A stretch of 64,000 nucleotides of DNA. Origin: an uncultured Ruminiclostridium sp. Lineage in GTDB: Bacteria; Bacillota; Clostridia; Oscillospirales; Ruminococcaceae. Each line of letters begins with the position of its first letter. The first letter of the stretch is position 1. Under the pieces are notes generated by a model that searched no databases, was not told where the DNA came from, and saw only the letters and a list, made by a program, of their open reading frames with translations. The stretch lies in the NCBI GenBank assembly GCA_947627695.1, contig CANQXF010000009.1, positions 42,017 through 106,016 of the forward strand, in the 5' to 3' direction. The translations under genes were made by a program, and so were the position numbers. Of this stretch, positions 16,590-23,694 are shown in pieces.

Positions 16590-16919
16590 CTATTCCTCCT
16601 TGCTTATCGCCTCTGCAAATACCGCTAGCAGCTTTTCCGCATACGCTTTCTGGCGTTCTGACAGGGAACTCAGCATTGTGATTATGTGCGAATTATCCGT
16701 ATTTTCTTTGGTGCCGTTTACTATGAAATCCGTCGTCACATTCAGCGCTGCTGCGATCCTTCTCAAAGTAGGGATAGTCATAGACTTGCGCCCTTTTTCA
16801 ATATCCGCCAGGAATTGCACTGAGATGTCAGCCAGCTCCGACAGCTTTTCTCTTGAGTAACCTCTGCGTTTCCTCAGTGCGTTTATTCTTTCTCCCACTT
16901 CCAGATTGGTTATATCCAT
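16590..16919 (-). CDS. XRE-family HTH transcriptional regulator
   Basis: The 109-residue protein has an N-terminal Cro/C1 helix-turn-helix (about 7-65: VGERINALRKRRGYSREKLS, DISVQFLADIEKGRKSMTIP) and a short helical C-terminus. The start follows GGGGGAG. It is divergently transcribed from the LRR surface protein gene. A 9-bp inverted repeat spanning the -35 box of that gene (16973-17003) is a plausible operator. It is of phage-repressor type, but no phage genes are nearby. Confidence 0.85.
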   Translation of the reverse strand: MDITNLEVGERINALRKRRGYSREKLSELADISVQFLADIEKGRKSMTIPTLRRIAAALNVTTDFIVNGTKENTDNSHIITMLSSLSERQKAYAEKLLAVFAEAISKEE

Positions 16920-16972
16920 AAAATCTCCCCCTTTTGTAATAGTATAACCAATTCTTTAGCAGTAAAAAATAA

Positions 16973-17003
16973 TCAATAGTTATTGACAAAACTAAACTAT
17001 TGA
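16973..17003. promoter_or_regulatory. Operator-like inverted repeat spanning the -35 of the LRR gene
   Basis: Perfect arms TCAATAGTT (16973-16981) and AACTATTGA (16995-17003) are separated by 13 bp and bracket the TTGACA at 16983-16988. Candidate binding site of the divergent XRE regulator. Confidence 0.6.
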
Positions 17004-17011
17004 TGTATAAT
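16983..17011 (+). promoter_or_regulatory. Promoter of the LRR surface protein gene
   Basis: TTGACA (16983-16988), 17 bp, TATAAT (17006-17011): exact consensus. Confidence 0.85.
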
Positions 17012-17057
17012 GTAAAAAATGGCGTCAGCCAAAAAATTTTTGAGAGGAGTATGTAAA

Positions 17058-19151
17058 ATGAAGTTTAAAAGATTTCTGGCAGCGGGACTTGCTGCGGCAG
17101 TTGCGGCAGCTTATATGCCGCAGGCTGTGCTTGCCGAGGAACAGCCTCAAAGCGGAAAGCAGGTCGATTTTTATGCGGGACTTACTTTTTACACTGATAT
17201 GTGGAGAGGAAGAGAAAGCATAACCGAAAGCGAACTGCTTTGGTATGACGGATATGTACCCGAGTTATGGAACTTCACTGATGCGCACATCACCGGGGAT
17301 GGAACGTATACCGTTTCTTTTGAAATCGACAAGTTGGAATCCGACGACGAAGATGAAACGGGATGGGTATTGCTTGATCTTCAGACTAATATTGATTCTT
17401 GGAAATATGATAACCTTGATATAACCATTGACAGTTTTAAGGTAGATGGCAGAGAGGTAGAATCAGGAAAAGACGGCGTTGTTTATTACGATAGATTAAA
17501 TGTATACGAAGAGGGCTATCATGGAATAACCGAAGAAGTATACTCATACTATGTCGGCTTTTATAATGAATGGATTCCTGAGTACAGCGTTATTGACGCA
17601 ACCGAAGATTTCGGCAATAAGGTAGAAGTTACTTTTACAGTGACCGGATTTGACACGGCGGGCTATTATTTTGAAGAATTAGATGACGGTACATATGCTG
17701 TAGCCGGTTATTACGGCGGTGATACCGATATTGTTATACCTGATGAATTCAAAGGAAAAAAAGTAACCGCAATAGCGGATGAAGCTTTTGAATGGAATAC
17801 ATATATTACTTCTGTCGTTATTCCGGATAGTGTGACTGCAATTGGGAGCAACGCTTTCTATTGTTGCGAATCACTTGAATCTGTAATTATTCCTGACAGC
17901 GTGACCACAATAGGAGAACAAGCATTTTCAGATTGTATGTCACTTAAGTCGGTACAAATGACGAATAATATTGAAAAAATAGAATATCGCGTATTTAGCG
18001 GCTGCTCATCGCTTGAAAGCATAACGATCTCGGAAAGTGTTACAACGATAGACAACGAAGCATTCTTTGGGTGTTCATCTTTGACAGCAATAGTTATTCC
18101 TGACAGTGTGACCACCATAGGTGAATCTGCTTTTGCTAATTGCACGTCTCTCGAATCGGTAACGCTTTCAAAGAGCATTACAAAAATAGATAATAATGTA
18201 TTTCGTACGTGTTCATCGCTTAAGGAAATAACTATTCCTGACAGCGTGACAACAATCGGCGGAGGTGCTTTTTCCTCTTGCACATCTCTTGAATCAGTAA
18301 CAATTCCTGATTCTGTTGAAGTTATCGGAAGCCAGGCATTCTACAATTGCAGTGCGCTTAAAACGGTCAATATTTCTGAAAATGTATCAGAGATAGGTGC
18401 AGCGGCGTTTGCAGATTGCAAATCTCTGCTTTCAATTGACGTAGATGAAGCGAATGCCAACTACAAAGATTTGGACGGAGTTTTGTTCACCAAAGACGGA
18501 AAAATTCTTATTCAGTTTCCTACCGCAAGAGAAGGCTCATATGACGTACCCGAAGGAACTGAAATAGTATCAAGCTTTAGCTTTGCCTTTTGTGAAGGAA
18601 TTGAGTCAGTATCCCTTCCCGAAAGTATAACACAAATATCGTCAATGTCATTTTATTATGCTGTTTCTTTAAAATCTGTAAATATACCTGAAGGTGTTAC
18701 TGAAATTGCAAACAGCGCTTTTGCATCATGCGAGTCGCTTGAATCTGTAATAATTCCGAATAGTGTTACCTTGATTGACATTATGGCTTTTTCATCCTGC
18801 ACCACTCTTAAATCAGTAACTATTCCAAAAAGTGTTGAAAAAATAAACGATGCTGCATTTGGTCATTGCTCCCCAGACCTCACAATCTACGGTTATAAAG
18901 GCACGGCAGCCGAAACCTACGCCAACGACAACGAAATAACCTTTGTTGCTCTGGATAAAGAAGATGAGACTACCGACTCTTCTGTATCCACCAACCCCGC
19001 TGAAACCACAACAGACACAAACACTGAAAACGGCAATACACAGAACAGCGATACCAACAATGACAAAAACGAGCCAACAGGCGTTGTTCTTGCTTTGCTT
19101 CCTGCCGCATTTGCCGCTGTGGGCGTGATCCTTTCCAGAAAACGCAAGTAA
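17058..19151 (+). CDS. BspA-type leucine-rich-repeat surface protein
   Basis: The 697-residue secreted protein has a signal peptide (MKFKRF, hydrophobic Ala-rich core, cleavage near VLAEE). A beta-rich N-terminal domain follows to about 220, then around 16 LRR_5 repeats of about 23 residues with the frame xSVxIPDSVTxIGxxAFxxC, interrupted by a non-repeat insert near 460-500. After them comes a Thr/Asn/Ser-rich linker and a C-terminal hydrophobic helix ending RKRK. No canonical LPXTG is present; the region before the helix reads NDKNEPTG. Such proteins serve adhesion or host/fibre contact. ATG 17058 follows AGGAG. The gene is AT-richer than its neighbours, consistent with transfer, and is probably controlled by the divergent XRE protein. 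Confidence 0.9.
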   Translation: MKFKRFLAAGLAAAVAAAYMPQAVLAEEQPQSGKQVDFYAGLTFYTDMWRGRESITESELLWYDGYVPELWNFTDAHITGDGTYTVSFEIDKLESDDEDETGWVLLDLQTNIDSWKYDNLDITIDSFKVDGREVESGKDGVVYYDRLNVYEEGYHGITEEVYSYYVGFYNEWIPEYSVIDATEDFGNKVEVTFTVTGFDTAGYYFEELDDGTYAVAGYYGGDTDIVIPDEFKGKKVTAIADEAFEWNTYITSVVIPDSVTAIGSNAFYCCESLESVIIPDSVTTIGEQAFSDCMSLKSVQMTNNIEKIEYRVFSGCSSLESITISESVTTIDNEAFFGCSSLTAIVIPDSVTTIGESAFANCTSLESVTLSKSITKIDNNVFRTCSSLKEITIPDSVTTIGGGAFSSCTSLESVTIPDSVEVIGSQAFYNCSALKTVNISENVSEIGAAAFADCKSLLSIDVDEANANYKDLDGVLFTKDGKILIQFPTAREGSYDVPEGTEIVSSFSFAFCEGIESVSLPESITQISSMSFYYAVSLKSVNIPEGVTEIANSAFASCESLESVIIPNSVTLIDIMAFSSCTTLKSVTIPKSVEKINDAAFGHCSPDLTIYGYKGTAAETYANDNEITFVALDKEDETTDSSVSTNPAETTTDTNTENGNTQNSDTNNDKNEPTGVVLALLPAAFAAVGVILSRKRK

Positions 19152-19166
19152 TTCAAGAATAACTGA

Positions 19167-19206
19167 AACAAGGACTTTCGGATATCCGAAAGTCCTTGTT
19201 TTTATA
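19167..19206. terminator. Terminator made of a perfect 34-bp palindrome
   Basis: Two 17-bp arms meeting without a loop (AACAAGGACTTTCGGAT and its complement, 19167-19200), then TTTTTAT. It lies between the convergent LRR gene and the GGGtGRT gene. Confidence 0.85.
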
Positions 19207-19221
19207 GTTTGCTGAAAAAAC

Positions 19222-20220
19222 TTACTTATTAGCTTCCTCGACTGCAACCGCACAAGCCACGGTAGCGCCAACCATCGGGTTATTGCCCATTCCTATAAGT
19301 CCCATCATCTCAACATGAGCAGGAACTGAGGAAGAACCTGCGAACTGAGCGTCGCCGTGCATACGGCCCATAGAGTCGGTCAGACCGTAGGATGCAGGAC
19401 CGGCCGCAACGTTATCGGGGTGCAGAGTACGTCCCGTGCCGCCGCCTGATGCAACGGAGAAATACTTCTTTCCGTTTTCAATAGCCCACTTCTTATAAGT
19501 GCCTGCTACAAGGTGCTGGAAACGAGTGGGGTTAGTGGAGTTACCTGTAATGGAGACCTCAACGCCCTCTTTTCTCATTATAGCAACGCCTTCTGTAACG
19601 TCGTTCGCGCCGTAGCAACGAACCTTAGCCTTGTCGCCGTCAGAGAAAGCAACTTCACGAACTATCTTCAGCTCGTCGTTAGGAATATCGTAGTCAGTCT
19701 CAACATAAGTAAAGCCGTTGATACGGGAGATTATGTAAGCGGCGTCCTTACCAAGACCGTTGAGTATAACTCTCAGAGGATTTTTTCTTGCCTTGTTTGC
19801 AGTCCTTGCAATACCGATAGCGCCTTCAGCAGCGGCAAAGGATTCGTGACCTGCCAGGAAGCAGAAGCACTGAGTGTCCTCCTCCAGCAGCATTTTGCCC
19901 AGATTGCCGTGACCTAAGCCCACCTTTCTGTTCTCAGCAACGGAGCCGGGAACGCAGAAAGCCTGCAAGCCCTCGCCGATAGCGGCGGCAGCGTCGGAAG
20001 CCTTCTTTATCCCTCTCTTGAGAGCGATAGCTGTACCCAGAGTGTAAGCCCAAACCGCATTTTCAAAAGCGATAGGCTGAACGCCCTTAACTATCTCTTC
20101 AACGTTTATTCCCTTGGAAAGGCAAAGATCTCTTGCTTCTTCGATTTCCTTCATACCAAGAGTTTCAAGGCACGCATTGATTTTATTCATGCGTCTTTCC
20201 TGTCCTTCAAATTTAGCCAT
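19222..20220 (-). CDS. GGGtGRT protein
   Basis: The 332-residue cytoplasmic protein carries the signature ASGGGTGRTLHPDN that names this family, with other conserved Gly-rich stretches (GLGHGNLGKML; MGLIGMGNNPMVGAT). The enzymatic role is unknown. It lies 18 bp after a NifU/IscU-like gene; the two are, as I recall, consistently paired in anaerobic Clostridia. This suggests an iron-sulfur-dependent enzyme or assembly function. It ends a two-gene operon. Confidence 0.88.
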   Translation of the reverse strand: MAKFEGQERRMNKINACLETLGMKEIEEARDLCLSKGINVEEIVKGVQPIAFENAVWAYTLGTAIALKRGIKKASDAAAAIGEGLQAFCVPGSVAENRKVGLGHGNLGKMLLEEDTQCFCFLAGHESFAAAEGAIGIARTANKARKNPLRVILNGLGKDAAYIISRINGFTYVETDYDIPNDELKIVREVAFSDGDKAKVRCYGANDVTEGVAIMRKEGVEVSITGNSTNPTRFQHLVAGTYKKWAIENGKKYFSVASGGGTGRTLHPDNVAAGPASYGLTDSMGRMHGDAQFAGSSSVPAHVEMMGLIGMGNNPMVGATVACAVAVEEANK

Positions 20221-20238
20221 GATCTGTTCTCCTTTCCC

Positions 20239-20937
20239 TTATTCTTCACGAGGGTCGATCTTCTTGACCGCCTCGTCGTATCTGCCGTACTGACCGCAGT
20301 TTGCCTTGTATGCTTCATCGGGAGTCTTGCCGTGACGGATATCCTCCAGCATCTTTCCAACCTTTACAAACTGATAGCCGATAACTTCGCCGTTTTCGTC
20401 GAGACCCAGAGAGGTTATGTAGCCCTCTGCCATTTCCATATAACGAACGCCCTTCGCCTTTGTGGAGAAGATAGTGCCTACCTGAGAACGCAGACCCTTG
20501 CCCAGGTCCTCAAGTCCTGCGCCAATGGGCAGACCGTTTTCGGAGAATGCGGTCTGTGTACGGCCGTAAACTATCTGCAAAAACAGCTCTCTCATGGCAA
20601 CGTTGATAGCGTCGCACACAAGGTCAGTGTTGAGCGCCTCCAGAATGGTCTTTCCGGGAAGAACTTCAGCCGCCATAGCAGCGGAATGTGTCATACCCGA
20701 GCAGCCGATAGTCTCTACCAGCGCCTCTTCGATAATACCGTCCTTAACGTTCAGCGTCAGCTTGCAGGTGCCCTGCTGAGGAGCGCACCAGCCTATACCG
20801 TGTGTAAGACCGCTGATATCGCTGATCTGATAAGCCTTTACCCATTTTCCTTCTTCGGGAATGGGAGCAGGACCGTGCTTAGGACCTTTTGTGACAACGC
20901 ACATTTGTTCTACTTCGTGTGAATAACTGCAACTCAT
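20239..20937 (-). CDS. Fe-S cluster scaffold-like protein (IscU/NifU-related) paired with GGGtGRT
   Basis: The 232-residue protein has an IscU-like core with conserved cysteines in GWCAPQQGTC, IGCSGMTHS and DLVCDA, and a C-terminal extension with KANCGQYGRYDE. It differs from the true IscU of this window (39920-40351) in length and Cys context. Scaffold function is inferred from family naming only. The start follows GAAAGGAG and the promoter is at 20983-21011. It is the first gene of the GGGtGRT operon. Confidence 0.82.
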   Translation of the reverse strand: MSCSYSHEVEQMCVVTKGPKHGPAPIPEEGKWVKAYQISDISGLTHGIGWCAPQQGTCKLTLNVKDGIIEEALVETIGCSGMTHSAAMAAEVLPGKTILEALNTDLVCDAINVAMRELFLQIVYGRTQTAFSENGLPIGAGLEDLGKGLRSQVGTIFSTKAKGVRYMEMAEGYITSLGLDENGEVIGYQFVKVGKMLEDIRHGKTPDEAYKANCGQYGRYDEAVKKIDPREE

Positions 20938-20982
20938 GCTCTTAAAAGCTCCTTTCGGATTTTATTGGAATGTCCTTTAAAT

Positions 20983-21011
20983 ATTATAGCAAAACCCGCC
21001 GCCGATTTCAA
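20983..21011 (-). promoter_or_regulatory. Promoter of the Fe-S scaffold/GGGtGRT operon
   Basis: Minus strand: TTGAAA, 17-bp spacer, TATAAT. Confidence 0.8.
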
Positions 21012-21103
21012 GAGATTTTGTAAAAATCCGACAACTTTTTTGACAGTAATTTCTTTGTTCAATGTTAACGCCCCGTAAAATTCCTCTCATATAAAAAAAT
21101 ATC

Positions 21104-21132
21104 TTGCATTTCCCGTTAAAATGTGCTATTAT
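21104..21132 (+). promoter_or_regulatory. Promoter of the aminotransferase gene
   Basis: TTGCAT (21104-21109), 17 bp, TATTAT (21127-21132). Confidence 0.65.
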
Positions 21133-21172
21133 ATTAAAGTTAAGGACGTCTCAGTGAAAGGAATGATGAAAA

Positions 21173-22354
21173 ATGAACGCATTTTCATACAGAATATCAG
21201 GCGTACAGCCCTCTGCTATAAGGGAAATACTGAAATTTACCTCCGACCCCGAGGTCATCAGCTTTGCCGCGGGCAATCCTGCTCCCGAAGCGTTTCCCGT
21301 TGAAACGATACGCAGGATAAGCGATGATATTCTCAGGGAGGAGCCTATAAGCGCCCTCCAGTATTCCATCACAGAGGGTTATCCCAAGCTCCGCCAGTGG
21401 CTAAAGGACGATATGACGAAAAAGGAAATGTTCAACGAGCAGGACGATGAGCTTATAATCACCAGCGGCGCACAGCAGGCTATCGAGACCTGCGCCAAGA
21501 TATTCTGCAACGAGGGCGAGACCATAATCTGCGAGGAACCTTCATTCATCGGTTCTCTCAACGCTTTCAGAACCTATAACGCAAAGCTTGTGGGCGTTGA
21601 AATGGACGACGACGGAATGATACCCGAAAAGCTGGAGCAGGCTTTAAAAGCCAATCCCCGCACCGCCTTCATCTACGTTATCCCCAATTTCCAGAACCCA
21701 ACGGGAAAGACCACTTCTCTTGAACGCCGCAAGATGATACTTGACCTTGCCTATAAATATAACGTTCTTGTCCTTGAGGACAATCCCTACGGCGACCTTC
21801 GCTTTGCGGGAATTGACGTTCCCTCAATAAAATCTATGGATAAAAAGGGACACGTTATATATGCGGGAACATTTTCCAAGATACTCTCTCCCGGACTTAG
21901 AGTAGGCTATATGATAGCCACCAAGATGATGATAAGCAAAGCCACTGTCGCTCTGCAAACCTCCACCGTACACACCAACATCTGGGCGCAGATGGTAGCT
22001 TACCGCTTTGTTACCGAAGTCGATCTTGAGGAGCATTTCCAAAAGCTCCGTGAAATATACAAGAACAAATGCAGCCTTATGCTCAACAGCCTGAAGTTTG
22101 CGATGCCCCGTTCAATAGATTTCACTGAGCCTGAGGGCGGACTTTTCATCTGGGGAACTCTCCCCTGCGGCGATATGAACGCCTTCTGCAAAGCCGCAGT
22201 TGAAAACAAGGTAGCAGTCGTACCCGGCAACGCTTTCTCAGTAGACGAAAGAAAGCCCAGTCTCAGCTTCCGCCTTAACTTCTCGACTCCCACCGACGAG
22301 CAGATAGAACAAGGCGTAGAAATCCTTGCAAAAGTGGCAAAAACAATGTATTAA
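21173..22354 (+). CDS. PLP-dependent aminotransferase, class I (MocR/LysN-like fold type I)
   Basis: The 393-residue enzyme has the fold-type-I layout: FAAGNPAPE near 30, ITSGAQQAIE near 95, NFQNPTGKT near 175 and EDNPYGDLRF. The Schiff-base Lys is in AGTFSKILSPGLRVGY, and the C-terminal Arg in LSFRLNFS binds the carboxylate. It belongs to the group annotated as 2-aminoadipate or valine-pyruvate-type transaminases; the substrate cannot be fixed. ATG 21173 follows AAAGGAATG. It is followed by the duplicated leader and trpS. Confidence 0.88.
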   Translation: MNAFSYRISGVQPSAIREILKFTSDPEVISFAAGNPAPEAFPVETIRRISDDILREEPISALQYSITEGYPKLRQWLKDDMTKKEMFNEQDDELIITSGAQQAIETCAKIFCNEGETIICEEPSFIGSLNAFRTYNAKLVGVEMDDDGMIPEKLEQALKANPRTAFIYVIPNFQNPTGKTTSLERRKMILDLAYKYNVLVLEDNPYGDLRFAGIDVPSIKSMDKKGHVIYAGTFSKILSPGLRVGYMIATKMMISKATVALQTSTVHTNIWAQMVAYRFVTEVDLEEHFQKLREIYKNKCSLMLNSLKFAMPRSIDFTEPEGGLFIWGTLPCGDMNAFCKAAVENKVAVVPGNAFSVDERKPSLSFRLNFSTPTDEQIEQGVEILAKVAKTMY

Positions 22355-22474
22355 AATCCGTTTTTCCGCAGGAAAACACCACAACTGTGTACTTTTCACT
22401 GTGCACTCTACACTGACCACGCCAGCATTAACATAAATCAAAAGGACAAAAACAATGGAAGAATTAAGAAAAAT
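22351..22474 (+). repeat. Leader repeat, copy 1 (direct duplication ahead of trpS)
   Basis: This 124-bp unit begins at the aminotransferase stop and matches copy 2 through the segment with CCGCAGG, CACAACTGTG, CACTCTACACTGAC and CATTAACATAAATC, then an SD and ATGGAAGAA. It ends in a seven-codon ORF (22455-22478, MEELRKI then TAA), a truncated relic of the trpS start. Confidence 0.8.
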
Positions 22475-22478
22475 TTAA
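22455..22478 (+). pseudogene. Seven-codon relic of the trpS start (MEELRKI)
   Basis: ATG-GAA-GAA with an AAAGGAC SD, matching the trpS start MEEI, then stopping after seven codons exactly where copy 2 begins. Most simply a by-product of the duplication; a functional leader peptide is possible but it contains no Trp codon. Confidence 0.5.
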
Positions 22479-22599
22479 AATCCGTTTTTCCGCAGGAAAA
22501 ACACCACAACTGTGTACTTTTCACTGTACACTCTACACTGACAATGCGGTGCCGTTACCCGCATTAACATAAATCGAAAGGACAAAATCAATGGAAGAA
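22475..22599 (+). repeat. Leader repeat, copy 2 (includes trpS SD and start)
   Basis: Second copy, continuing into trpS. It differs from copy 1 by a few substitutions and by a longer segment forming AATGCGG / CCGCATT. It also contains GTTTTTCC-GCA-GGAAAAAC and GTGTAC / GTACAC hairpins. Confidence 0.8.
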
Positions 22600-23592
22600 A
22601 TCAGCAAAAAGCGTATATTCAGCGGCATACAGCCCACCAACACCCCCCATCTGGGCAATTATCTGGGAGCTTTGCGCAACTGGAAGAATATGCAGGAGGA
22701 TTATGACTGTATTTACAGCATAGTAGACCTGCATTCTATCACCGTAAGGCAGGAGCCTGCCAAGCTGCGCCGTCAGATAGCCGAAAGCTACGCTCTTTTG
22801 CTTGCGATAGGCATTGACCCTGAGAGATCCGTTGTATTTGTTCAGGGACACAATCCTGCTCACGCACAGTTGAGCTGGATACTGTCCTGCTTTACACAAT
22901 TCGGCGAGCTCAGCCGTATGACCCAGTTTAAGGACAAATCCCAGAAGCACCCCGAAAATATAAATGCGGGACTGTTCACCTACCCTGTTCTTATGGCGGC
23001 GGACATTCTGCTTTATCAGGCGGACGTTGTCCCCGTGGGAATTGACCAGAAACAGCACGTTGAGCTTGCCAGAAACATCGCCCAGCGCTTTAACAACCTC
23101 TACGGAGATACCTTCACCGTACCCGAGCCCTATATTGTAAAGGCGGTGCAGAAAATAATGTCCCTTTCCGACCCCACCAAGAAGATGTCCAAGTCGGACG
23201 AAAACCCCAACTCTGTGGTGAGCTTGCTGGACGACCGTGATACCGTCCTTCGCAAGTTCAAGAGAGCAGTCACCGACAGCGGCTCCGAGGTAAAGGCGGA
23301 AGAGGGAAAAGACGGCATTGTAAATCTTATGTCTATTTACAGCGCCGTTACAAACAAGACATTTGACGAGATAGAAAACGAATTTAAAGGAAAAGGCTAC
23401 GGAGATTTCAAGACCGCCGTGGGAGAGGCGGTAGCAGATACGTTGACCCCTGTTCAGAACGAGTTTAACCGCATAATTGCCGACAAGACCTATCTTGAAG
23501 GCTGTATGAAGGACGGCGCGGAAAAAGCATACAAGCTTTCCCGCCGCACTCTGCAAAAGGTCAATAAAAAGCTGGGCTTTATCAATCTTTGA
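22591..23592 (+). CDS. trpS: Tryptophan--tRNA ligase
   Basis: The 333-residue class I synthetase has FSGIQPTNTPHLGNYLGA at the N-terminus (HIGH-type motif HLGN), the VDLHSIT segment, YQADVVPVGIDQKQHVELAR for Trp/adenylate binding, and KKMSKSDEN as the KMSKS loop. Length is normal. ATG 22591 follows GAAAGGAC. The leader carries a tandem duplication; no T-box (no AGGGTGG-type box) is found. A strong terminator follows. Confidence 0.96.
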   Translation: MEEISKKRIFSGIQPTNTPHLGNYLGALRNWKNMQEDYDCIYSIVDLHSITVRQEPAKLRRQIAESYALLLAIGIDPERSVVFVQGHNPAHAQLSWILSCFTQFGELSRMTQFKDKSQKHPENINAGLFTYPVLMAADILLYQADVVPVGIDQKQHVELARNIAQRFNNLYGDTFTVPEPYIVKAVQKIMSLSDPTKKMSKSDENPNSVVSLLDDRDTVLRKFKRAVTDSGSEVKAEEGKDGIVNLMSIYSAVTNKTFDEIENEFKGKGYGDFKTAVGEAVADTLTPVQNEFNRIIADKTYLEGCMKDGAEKAYKLSRRTLQKVNKKLGFINL

Positions 23593-23620
23593 TAAGGCGC
23601 ATTTCTGCTGAAGATCTTCG

Positions 23621-23655
23621 GGCATAGCCGCCAATTCCTGCGGCTGTGCCTTTTT
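23621..23655 (+). terminator. Terminator after trpS
   Basis: GGCATAGCCGC / GCGGCTGTGCC stem, 8-nt loop, TTTTT. Confidence 0.85.
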
Positions 23656-23694
23656 GCGTTTCTTTGCAGGAAGAAAGGAATATACAGACAGAAA

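Noticed and set aside
22355..22590. T-box or Trp leader peptide upstream of trpS
   Set aside because: No AGGGTGG-type core, and the only mini-ORF (MEELRKI) has no Trp codon; it is explained by duplication.
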